The notes under the pieces were generated by a model. The model searched no databases. It saw nothing but the letters and a program-made list of their open reading frames with translations, and was not told where the DNA came from. A stretch of DNA of 64,000 bases from Aquilaria yunnanensis (taxonomy: Eukaryota > Streptophyta > Magnoliopsida > Malvales > Thymelaeaceae): positions 36,750,492-36,814,491 of the forward strand of contig CM077600.1 in the NCBI GenBank assembly GCA_039654915.1, given 5' to 3'. Below are positions 47,563 to 58,132 of this stretch, in pieces (position 1 is the first letter of the stretch; the number at the start of each line of letters is the position of its first letter). The translations under genes were made by a program, and so were the position numbers.

Positions 47563-49625
47563 ATGTCAAATACATTTCCTCTAGTTGAAATAAGCACTAA
47601 TGCACCTACATCAACTCTAAGTGTAGGAGCTACTAGTGCTCCAAATGCCCCAATGCCCAATGCTCCAAGCACAAAAGGGCCTGGTTCTGGAAACGCAGCA
47701 AAGGAGAATACAGGTTCTAAAATTTGAGCTACTTTTGTTAAGATTTTTAATCCATAGAAAAAAGAAAAAGAAAAAGCTAAATGTAAGCATAGTGGAAAGA
47801 TTTATGTTTGCCCAAGTACATATGGTACCAGCACATTGTGGAAACATTATCATAAATGCATTAAGAATTCGGATAGGGGTAAAAATAAGGAGCAAAAATG
47901 TTTGGTTGTTTAGTTGCAATATCAGGATACTTGTAGTATTGTTAGTGTGAAGTTTGACCAAGAGGCTTTAAAGAAGAGATTGTGCAAGATGAATTACCCT
48001 TTAAGTTTGTGGAACAGGAAGGCTTCCATAATTTTATTCAACTTTGTAAGCCTCGATTTTGCATGTCTTCCCGTTTTACAATAGCTAAAGGTTACATGGG
48101 GCTTTTACTTAAAGGAGAAAAAAAGGTTAACGGTTGCCTTGGAAAAGAATACACAAAGGGTTTGTCTAACAACTGATACATAGTCTTCTTTGCAAAATAT
48201 TAACTGCTTGTGTCTCATGGTTCATTTTATTGATAATGATTGGAAGCTACATAAGAGAATTTTGAACTTTTATCCAATCTCTAGTCACAAAGGTAATGAC
48301 ATTGGTAGGGATATTGAAAAGTGTTTGCACGGTTGGAAGCTTGATAATGTTTTCACAGTAACAATTGATAATGCAAGTTCTAATGATACTGCCATTGCAT
48401 ATTTGAAGAGGAAGCTTAAGGATCGAAGTTCAACTGTTTTATCTTGTGATTTTCTTCATATGAGATGTGTTGCCCACATTCTTAATCTTGTTGTGCAAGA
48501 TGGTCTAAAAAAATCAGATTTGACTATTTCAAAGATTCCTGAAGTTGTCCGTTTTGTTAGGGTTTCTCCTCAAAGGCTTAACACGTTTAAAGAATGTGTT
48601 AAACATGAAAAAATAGGGTTCAAAAGTCATTTATGTTTGGATGTAGTGACTAGATGAAATTCAACCTACCTAATGTTGGAAACTACTGTTAACTTTCAGA
48701 AAGCCTTTGAGAGATTAGAGGAGATAGATTCCAAATATGTAGTTGAACTCTTTGGGAAATATTGGATACCCAATGAGAATGATCGGAAGAAGGCCAAAGT
48801 TTTAGTCAAGTTCTTGCAAGCCTTTTACGATGTCATTTTGCAAATCTTTAGTTCTTTATATATCACTTCAAATAACTTTGTTCTTGAAATTTTTTCCATA
48901 TTGTGCATATTGAATGAGTGGACGAAAAGTGATGATCAAAACTTGAAGTTAATGGCTATGAAAATGAAATAAAAATTTGACAAATATTGAGGCAATGTGG
49001 ATAAGATGAATATGTTGTTGTTTATTGCAATGGTCTTTGATCCCCGATACAAGCTCAAGTTTATGAAAGCCATGTTTAGCCAAGTGTATGAGAAAGATGA
49101 TGCAGAGAAGTTTGCAGCTAAAGTGAAGGATACATTGATTCTTTTGGTTAATTTTTATGATTCTTCACCTTCAAATAAAGTAGACAAGAATAGGGCTGAA
49201 GTTTATGAATTCATGGACATTGATGGTAGAGAAAAAGACCATCTTTCTCTTTTGAAATCCAAATTGAAAGACACTTTAGAAGAAGAAGATTCGACGAATA
49301 TCAAATCAGAGTTGGAAAAATATTTAGATGAACAACGTGAAAAAGATGTAACTGATTTCGATATACTGAATTGGTGAAAGGTGAATTCATCAAGGTATGT
49401 ACTGTTTTTTAAGATTGTAAGAGATGTGTTAAGCATTCCTATTTCCACTGTTGCATCAGAATCGGCCTTCTCGGTTGGTGATAGAGTTCTTGACTCATTT
49501 CGGAGTTCTTTAACTCCTGCTGTGGTTTAGGCCCTCATTTGTCAGCAAGATTGGCTTCGTGCTTCCCCTCTACCTATTTTGGTTGAAGAAAATCTTGAGG
49601 ATTTGGAGATGATTGAAAAAGGTAA
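47563..49625 (+). pseudogene. hAT transposase (BED zinc finger, RICESLEEPER/DAYSLEEPER-like), broken
   Basis: The leader peptide starts MSNTFPLVEIS. The BED finger region reads KCKHSGKIYVCPSTYGTSTL, where the second zinc-binding Cys is replaced by Ser. The catalytic-core side includes FTVTIDNASSNDTAI and MRCVAHILNLVVQDGL, and a later block reads IAMVFDPRYKLKF. The C-terminal hAT dimerisation region reads SIPISTVASESAFSVGDRVL and SSLTPAVV. In-frame stops occur at least near 47728, 48655, 48970, 49375 and 49528, with frame changes around 47950-48190. The protein cannot be made. The family is the one from which plant DAYSLEEPER-type domesticated genes arose, but here decay excludes domestication. 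Confidence 0.9.
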
Positions 49626-51043
49626 GTGTTATGTGTTGGTTCTAATGTTACTAATTTATTGATTCATTTTTTTTTATATGATCTTATTTTGATTGATGAT
49701 ATGTTTGTTTCTTAGATATGTGTGATTTCCACATAGAGTCCAGCATCACCACAAAGGCTAATCTTGCATCTTAGAGGCAGCTACACAAGTAAATGCATGC
49801 TTTTGTTTACTATCTTTTACTTTTGTTCAATGAGATGATGATAGCAATTGGCAATGAGGGCTGATTAAGTGAAAATAGTGAGCCTGCTTGTTTTTGAGTT
49901 AAAACTAGAGTTAAATTGGATGTGCTGGTGAAGTTGCAGGTGAAATTGCATGTAGTTAAATGGTTCGCAAGTGTTGGTGGTGGCTAAAGAATGTGTACTA
50001 GGTGCTACCATGCTGGTAATAAAATATGTATAGTTTATGTTGGTGTTAAACGAATGTGTAATAAACTTTGAATTCTACTAAATATGTGTTACAAACTTAG
50101 AATTCCACTAAGAACTTTTACATTTCAATATGGATTTATATTTATAGCATGTTGAATGTTCTATAAATTTGTTGTGGATGGAATTATTGTGGATTTTGAT
50201 GTTATGATACTATATATGTTTTGGAACCATCAGACCCAAAGACCTAAAACCAAAAAACCTAGAACCATGGTTCTGGTTTTGGTTGATTCTTGGTTCTCAG
50301 GTTGGTTTGAAATTTTGTGGTATCGAAGGTATTTCGGTTTGGTTTGGTTTGGTTCCACCTTAAACCCGCACCAAACCGAACCATGATCAGTCCTAATAGA
50401 GAGAGGAGAGTGGAGACCAAATGGATGATAAGAAAAGTATAGAATTTTGAGTACAATTGAAGGCCACAGTCATTGAATAGATAAGATAAAAGGGAAAATT
50501 TATTTATAGTCTCCAACCTTTTCGCGTTGGTATAATATAGTTTCTAACATTCATTTTATCCTCTTAGAATCTTTAACTTTGGTATTTTTGTCCTAAACGC
50601 TGTTCTTCCATTAATTTTATAGTTAACGTTAATGAAATTTCAGGAAAAATGTCAAATTTGGTCCTCAAATTTTATTTATCTCATTCAAATCACCTCTAAT
50701 CCTATAAATTTAACATTTTCTCACTTTTTTTTTCCTTTACCATCAATCTCTCTATCATAAGGTGGAGGAAGGAACAACAGTGGGTCGATCGGAGAAGAAT
50801 CTAATCTCTATCCTCAATCTCTCTATCATCCCATGAATTGACGAAGAGAAAGTTCATGATGGAGCTCACTCTTTCCACCCGATGTTGCTGGTGTAATCAA
50901 TGAAATTCGGACTCCTCAGCAAGCACGAAAATGTATACAATAAATTTGAACCCGAAACTGAAAAAATTGAGAAAAAAAAAAACAAGCGTGGAGGGACAAA
51001 ACCCTAACCCAACTCCTCACATTCTCAATCTCAATGAAAATCA

Positions 51044-51222
51044 AATGTTCGTGCTGGCCTCGCAATCGAGGTGGACAACGTACTGATTGCGAGGGTGGTG
51101 GAGGGCAATGAGGGTCTGGTGGAGCGTGTGTTGTCGACGAAGCAGGGCCGCGGGGGGAAGGTGGAGATTGGTATCGGGCTGAGCTTGATCTTGATGAAGA
51201 CAGAGGATCCGACAAGAGCGAT
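51044..51222 (-). pseudogene. Captured fragment of a GT14 (GlcAT14-like) glycosyltransferase
   Basis: In one minus frame (about 51222-51140) the sequence reads GSSVFIKIKLSPIPISTFPP. In the next frame (51139-51044) it reads TLHQTLIALHHPRNQYVVHL followed by DCEAS. Plant GT14 enzymes (beta-glucuronosyltransferase/core-2-I-branching type, Golgi, arabinogalactan glycosylation) have, in this order, an 'ISxxPxPPRFAYLISGS' stretch and 'LLALYHPxNxYVVHLDxES'. The segment between them is mostly deleted and the frame shifts. Only about 55 residues remain. The assignment rests mainly on the YVVHLD block. Confidence 0.7.
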
Positions 51223-51439
51223 GGAGCAGTTGAAGGGGAGCCGTTGAAGTCGCCGTCAAAATTGTAGATGGTTGATGGTTTGAGGAACGGCCTAGAAGTG
51301 AAGGTTTTCGATGCTAGTTTACTATGGGCGGCGTTGTCAATGGTTGGTAGGGCCAAAGAGCTTGGGCAGATGTATGGCGGAATGCCTAACCCTAGGGCAT
51401 GCAAAAGTGCTTGGTTTGAGTCATTGGAACTCAAGTCAC

Positions 51440-54420
51440 TTTCTTATAATTGGCTAATCACTACTTAAGGTCCAAGAACCTTTATATTTAACTATTATCT
51501 AACTTACCCTATATAACAAATATGCATAAGTTGCTTTGGCAATGCAAACAAGAGCACAACAATAATAAATAGAAATCATGTCGGCTAGACTTTAAAAACC
51601 AATTAAAACAAGCCAAAGCTAGAAAAACAATAATTACTTAACTATTAGGTAATAATCAAGTATTGTACATACAAAACTCTTTATGTACAACCCAAAAGTA
51701 ACCCTTAATAGTCTGACTATATAGACAACACCTGGTGCTTAAAGTGCCCTAAATAAGGCAATGAGGTATTCTAAAGCACACTTATACTGAGTTCTTTTCC
51801 GTTTAGTTTTCACCCTTTAATTACTTAAGTGCAAGCCTCATGGACCTTTCTTTGTGCCACTTAGTCTCCTAATTTGAGGAAATCATGAAAACACTTGTAG
51901 TTAATCCAATTCATAATCACACATAACCTTGAACTAGAAAAGGCTACAAACTAGTACCTGCAAAGAAACTTAGCTTTGCAGCACTTTTAGATGCTAGGTC
52001 ACTTATCTCATACTCTTATCCCCTTAATTTGTATAATAAGGAATTTAAAGGGATGGGTACAATAAGTATTCAATAAGGGATTTCAAATAAGTACCTCCAA
52101 GGGGGAAAATAAACAACCACAACATATGCATGTATGCAAACATAATGCACAACAAGCTCTACAAAGAAACACAAGTAAACAAACAACCATATACATGTAC
52201 ACAACAAATATAATATGCAATGCAAATATGTATGGGTGGATGGATGGATGAAACACATGCCCATGCACTTAGGACTTCCCTTACACCTGTGGGTGCATAT
52301 TTGGCAGTGAACTCATACGATTGAGGTACTAGATACTAGCCCCTCACATCCAGGATACTTTACCTCTGAAGTCCCTTAACAGGTTCCATTTGTGTAAGTC
52401 ATCACTTATACACCGTTACCCGTCCACTTACAAACACCTTAGAGTAAGTCGTCACCTGCTTGAACTTTACCCATATTTTTCCCATTCTTATTATGCCAGA
52501 TAGTTAACCTTAATGACTCCACTTATAGGCCCCATTTAGTGGCTCATTCTTACCAAGTTTGAGACTTGGTTGGAGCACCAATGAGTCCTCCCTAGTGCCC
52601 ATGGGTTAACAACCCTAAATCTTAAGTCACTAGGGGTCTAAGACCCATCTTTGCTACACTTAAGTGCCCCTTTCTTTCTCTTTAAGGCACCATTCCCCCT
52701 GACCACACAAGTTGACCTGACTCACTTGTCCACCTCTTACTAGTCCTTTAGTGGCCATACTTACCAAGTATTTCAACTTACTAAGCTCACTGAGCTCAGT
52801 TTAGGCTCCTTTGGGTTCAACTAGCGCCCGAGGGTCGATGCCCTATTTTTTGGGTCTCTAGAGTTCTAAACCTTGTCTTATCCCTTTTTAGCCCATATAG
52901 GCATTTGTTGATAGTCCAAGATTCATTATTGAGGTTGTATTTAATTCCCAACATCAAGACCTCGACACTTGGGTCACGAAGACTTTAACCTCCTTTACAT
53001 ATTTCAAGTTTTCTTAGCTCTCAAGTTACTTGGTCTCTTAGCCATTTTTCCTCATTTGCCCAGTTTATTAATGCATTAAATTAACTTAAGAGTGGGTTTG
53101 AGCCTTTTCTTATCCTTACAAGGGCTTAGAAACCACTAGGGACACTTAGGGAGTTAGGGTCATTTAGGCGCAATGCGAACGCACAAAAGACTTGGTGCAT
53201 TCGCACTACCCATTTTCTAGAGCTTATGGAATTGGTGCAAACGCACCATTGATCCTATGCATACGAATCTTTGATTTCTATCACTAGAATTGCACGATGC
53301 AAATGCACTGAGGTAGTGGTGTGTTCGCATCACCTAGAAAATAGCTTTTTCGTGCTCTCTTTGCCCCAACATGCTACTTATCACTTTCCTTTTGGTTTTC
53401 TACCTCTTACCTCTTAACTCAACCAAAACTTACTCTCAAGGTGTTAAACAACTAGAATGCATCAATATAACTTAGAAAAACTTTAAAATCCCTTACTTTA
53501 AGCCTTGAAATGCAAAATCAAACAAGTTAAAGTAACACTATTCACTATAAAGCTTCAAGATGTTCTTAAGGTTCCAAGCATAATCCTTCATAATGGGGCA
53601 CCTAATTAAGCTTGGGGAAGACCAATATATGCTACCCAACCAAGAAATAAGAGAAACTAAGCTAGTGGAGGTGCAATTATCTTAATTTTGAGCTCAAACT
53701 TCAATGAACACCACCAAAAAATGCCACAAACACCAACCTCCTAGCTTGAGCTTACTTATTTCCATTTAAGGGCCTTCAAATTCACCAAGAATTAGTGCTT
53801 TCTTGTACTTGAGAGGTTCGTCCGTAGGGAATAGAGGAGAGAAATATGACATCTCCTAAGCCCAATTCCTTTAAAAACTCATTTTCTTTCATCCACTCCA
53901 CCAACTTTGCTCATTTCGCTACTTAACCTCCCAATCTCCACTTGGACACATTTTTTTTGCCTTTCTTAGACTTTCCATGGACTCTCAAATAAGCCTTAAA
54001 GAAGACCCCCTAGTGCCCTTAACTTAGCTCAAGCCAATTTTGGGCTTATGTGTCCATTTTACTGCATTTAGCTCAAAATCACAATGTTATACATTTAAGT
54101 CCTTCCACCAACTTCCGTGGTTCCTATGGGCTATAAAACTTATGTTCTTCTTTACTTAGGTCATTTTTACACTTATGACCCCATTTTACTAAATTTATGA
54201 ACTTGCCATCGGTTTTGAGTGAAATTACTAAAATTCCCCGATAAGCCTAATGTGCCTCTAATGACTTTGAAACTTTCTAAAACTTAACTAACTTGCTTGA
54301 ATTACATAATAAAACATAAAATGAGGTACTTACCTAGAATTTCTACTTACCTGGCTCATCTGAGCTAGGTTTGGAAGGCCTTTACAAGAGGCGACGACAA
54401 GTGGTGATGAAAGTGCTAGA
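51440..54420. other. Three kilobases of noncoding repeat-like sequence inside the MULE
   Basis: Both strands are closed in all frames apart from very short runs. The composition is even (not AT-rich) compared with other intergenic DNA here. It may be the LTR or untranslated part of a retroelement nested in, or captured by, the MULE, but no TG...CA ends with a 5-bp duplication could be chosen. Confidence 0.4.
53174..53330. repeat. Cluster of six TGCGAACGCA-like decamers
   Basis: TGCGAACGCA (53174), TGCATTCGCA (53196), TGCAAACGCA (53236), TGCATACGAA (53258), TGCAAATGCA (53298) and GTGTTCGCAT (53321) lie within 160 bp, mostly spaced by 10-40 bp. Each is a near-palindrome on the TGCGNNCGCA pattern. 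Function is unknown. Confidence 0.7.
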
Positions 54421-54857
54421 ATGGACAAGAGAAAAAACAAAAAGAGAAAGTGTTATATTTATATGATTTAGGGTGCTTTAAGTGAGAGGAATAAAATTTG
54501 AGGTCCAAAGTTGGCATTTTCTCCTAGATTCCATTAACGTGAAAAAGTTAGGGACTATAAATGAATTTTATCCTAAGATGAGATAAAAGGACAAATAAGG
54601 GACAAAAGAAATGTGCCTAATTTTCCCTTGATAGTAATGAGAGAGAAAAGGGAAAGGGTTAAACTTCACCCAACATCTCTAAACTATATTTTATTTTATT
54701 TAATCATCCTGAAACTATCAGATGTTGTACCAATTGTCCTCATACCATTTAATTATCACTGTCTCATCTTACCGCTTATCATATCATTAAGGATTGATGG
54801 GAAAATGACATCACATCAGTAGCTACGCAAGCTTTTGAGAACCACATCAGCAGCCAT

Positions 54858-55481
54858 TAGGGCTGTAAATGAACTGAACGAACACAAACAAGTCATGTTT
54901 GTGTTCGTTCATTTAAATTTTAACGAACACGAACAATAAATGAACACAACTTCTCTATTCATGTTTGTTCATTTATTAATAAACAAACACGAACAATTAA
55001 AGTTGATAGCTACCACCAATTGAAATTGGAGCAAATCTAACAATGATTGACAGAGCATTAGGCAATAGTAAGAAAGATTATGAGTTAAGGCTATGGGCCC
55101 GACTTAATACTGTAGCAAGTTCATGCTATGAGAGAAATAACTAATTATATTTGGGGGATAGAGACAATAGATTAATTTGAGGGAGATCGGGGTATAATCA
55201 TGCGTGTGTGGAATATGTGGACACTAATAAAAATATATGATATATAAAATATATATAATAATAAATGTAAAACTAATATATAAATAAATAAACAAATAGA
55301 CATAAACAACTAAATAAATAAATAAACATAAACAAATAATAACCGAACGGTTTTTAAACGTAAATGAACGAATGAGACCTTGTTCGCGTTCGTTCATTTA
55401 ACTAAATAAACAAATATAAATGAACTCTTATTGAACAATTCATGAATGGTTCACCAAACGCTCTGTTTGTTTACACCCCTA
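54858..55481. mobile_element. hAT-type element (same family as 19046-19954)
   Basis: Ends tagggctgtaaatgaactga and tttgtttacacccctaa agree with the element at 19046. The flanking 8-mers gcagccat (54850-54857) and acagccat (55482-55489) match at seven positions. Subterminal arrays of 'cgaacacgaacaa' / 'gttcgttcatt' are present. The core is AT-rich and has no coding frame, and it lacks the plastid insert seen in the other copy. Confidence 0.88.
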
Positions 55482-55489
55482 ACAGCCAT

Positions 55490-58132
55490 GTCATTTTTCT
55501 GTTCATACTTAACAGCTATGATGGACAGTAAAACTATATAGCAACAATTAAATAATTTGAGGATGATTGATGTAACACTTAATAGTTTGAGAATGATTAA
55601 GTAATATGAGATATAGTTTAGGGATGACAGGTGAAGTTTATCCAATAGAGAAGTGTATTTACATTACATAGACGAAGTTGAAACTTGAAAGATAAAGTGA
55701 ATTCTAATTTGTCTCAGAATGTTTAGTTGATAGCCCTTTGCTATTTTAGAAAGAGTACAGCTACGGCACCAACAAAAGTTCAGTACCAAAAACACCGGCG
55801 TAATTTTAAACTTTCTAAGTTATGCAAACAAGGACTCAATGTTTAAAATTTTAATAATACGTAAGAAACAAAGTAAATACTATTTAAGCAAACATGATTC
55901 TAATATTAGTACATTACTTAATGTCTAAACATTCAATTATTGTGCATTATTTTTATTTTATTTTTTTCCCCAAAAGCAATTTCAAATCCAATACTATATA
56001 GTATGATAATTATTTGAGTAGCATATTTTTAAAAAGTAACTAATTTTTTAAAGGATTTTTTGATTTACCAATACTTAAAAAAATAAAAAATTGATAACAA
56101 ATATTTACCTTTTACAAAAACTCTTTTAAAGGCACTTTCCACAATTTCTAATCATAAAGTTTCATTGATCATACAATTGAATAAACGCTAGTAATACATT
56201 ATTATTAATTCAAAATTATTTTCCCCTTAGTATTTTCAGTCTTTCCACTCCTTGAAATTTCTTATTCATCATATCTCTTTGAAAATGGGCTTAATTAGAA
56301 ACACTTTTAAAAAATTTGCACCATTAGTAACTATTGATCAGTGTTAGGTTCTTAAAGTACTACCCTTTAACAATCTTACTTTAGTTTATTGTCTTTTCAA
56401 CTCAACAGCAAGCCTTACTAGGACTATGTGACTTGAGTGATAGATCAACACAAATTATATTAGGATAATTTTTTTTATAAATTTTTTTTTTCATTAACTG
56501 TAGGTCATACGACATCTATCAATAAGATACAAACGCTGAATTCCACAGGAACAATAGACTCAACACATATTGTTCATAGTGTCCCTGTAATACCATATTA
56601 TACAGAAAAACTATAGAGAATATATAAGTATACTTGGCATTTAAACTTACAAACAGAGAGAAAAAAAACCCTAAAAAATAATGGACGCAAACCTAACATA
56701 ATGCTTGGATTAACAAACGCTAACTCCAGATTCACTATAAGTGAGCAGATCAATTTACCATATTAAGTCGAACTCTCTGTTACTGCCTCTTCAATCTGCA
56801 ACTTCTCCATTTCTCTGTTAGGAAAAAAAAATGGATCTAATAAAAGCAAAAAAAAATTTCTTCAATGAAGTTGATTATTTAAAGATAAAATCTTTTAAAA
56901 TTTGAATAATTATTACTTAAAAAATAATAATAGAAAATAAACTTTCAGGACTATAAGTAGCAATAGGTAGAATTAATGGCTTCTAATGTAATTATCTTTA
57001 GCATAAAAATGGATCAACTAAAAGTTGACAAGCCCAACGGTGTTTGACGGTTTTTGGAGTACGGTGGTACTACTAACATTTCTGTTTCAAAAACATGCAC
57101 TATCTTTTGCCTTTTTTACACCAGCCAACAGTAATTTTTAAAATTTTAATTTAAATTATATGATAATCAATTACCATTAATTTCAGTGTAGCATTTTTTT
57201 TCATAGTTAATAATATTTTAAATAATTATTTTTTTTCTTTCTATAAATGTAAAAGAAAAAGATAAAAACGTAATATTACCTAAATCTCTAAAGCAAATTA
57301 TAATTAACCCAGAAAGATAATATTGTATTAGGATGAGCCGGCGGTTTTTGTTCAACCTGTGGACCACATACAATGAGGCTGGCCGGAACACAGACTCAGT
57401 GGTGGTTTTCTTTGTTTTGTCCATGCAACTGCAAGCTGGCATGGCAACAGGAGAGGTGGGTGGTTGAGAGTGAGATCCATACAAGCGAACGGTGAAGTTT
57501 ATAAGAGAAATCACATGACCCTGGTGTCGCTTCCTATTCTCTGAGGAGATGAACTCTTTCTAGGAAAATATGTTGATGAACTCTTTTGGAAGAACAATCA
57601 ACTTAAAGAAACTGGGTGACTTGCCGATTTTTTTTTAACAGCATCACCAGAAAATACATATCCCAAAACTATGTTTAATGTACAAGAATCAGGAATAAAA
57701 ATTTAAAACTAATCCTACACATGCGTCTACTTGCTCAATATCATTACAGTAACTACGGTATGAACTGTATTATCATGTATAAACAGAAGGGCAGATCCAA
57801 CTTTGTGTGCATAATCATTTGGAGCACAAACGTAACCATGAACAAAACTCGGCATTGCTGATCATCTTTGAGAAATTAATGGAGGATGGAGAGAAGGATC
57901 TGTTCCTTACTTGCAATAAGCTCCGTCCAATTGGTGTAATTGGCAGGCCATATATCATCCCGTGGCGCCGTTATTATCCAAAAAAAAAAATGGGATCACC
58001 ATATTGATGCCGCAGCATCTTGTAGAAAACTACACAAACGCATTCGCACAACAGAAAAGAAACGACATATTATAAAGCTCAAGGTGATCTTCCTCACAAT
58101 TCCTAAAATATGAAACTGGCATGTGGGGCACC
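55490..58132. other. Intergenic, no gene recognised; right end holds the VPS45 3' untranslated region
   Basis: AT-rich with short frames only (for example 57218-57514 on the minus strand, 57807-58007 on the plus strand), none with recognisable homology. The last 200-300 bp should be the VPS45 3' untranslated region. Confidence 0.45.

Larger units (their letters stand above)
45695..50395 (+). mobile_element. 4.7-kb hAT element with a decayed transposase
   Basis: The ends taggggtgagcacgg and ccatgatcagtccta are imperfect inverted repeats of the hAT type. The flanking 8-mers atgaagag (45687-45694) and atagagag (50396-50403) match at six of eight positions. The subterminal regions carry repeated 'ggttttggttg' / 'aaaccgaacc' runs in inverted orientation. 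The interior holds a recognisable BED-finger hAT transposase gene with a 1.8-kb leader, so this is a relic of a self-mobile copy rather than a MITE. Confidence 0.85.
50492..54573. mobile_element. 4.1-kb MULE-type element carrying a GT14 gene fragment
   Basis: The left arm (50492 to about 50740) and right arm (about 54440-54573) are inverted repeats. Matching pieces are 'atttatttatagtc', 'ttaatg.aat.t.aggaaaa', 'tttgg.cctcaaattttatt' and 'ctca.t.aa..cacc.taa'. A block of about 105 bp is present only in the left arm. The flanking 10-mers taagataaaa and taagatgaga match at eight positions, fitting a Mutator-type target duplication. No transposase is visible. The interior contains a captured glycosyltransferase fragment near the left arm and about 3 kb of noncoding sequence. 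It begins only about 90 bp from the hAT element on its left. Confidence 0.75.

Noticed and set aside
57218..57514. Minus-strand frame of 98 codons
   Set aside because: No recognisable homology, AT-rich C-terminal part, and no promoter or splice support.
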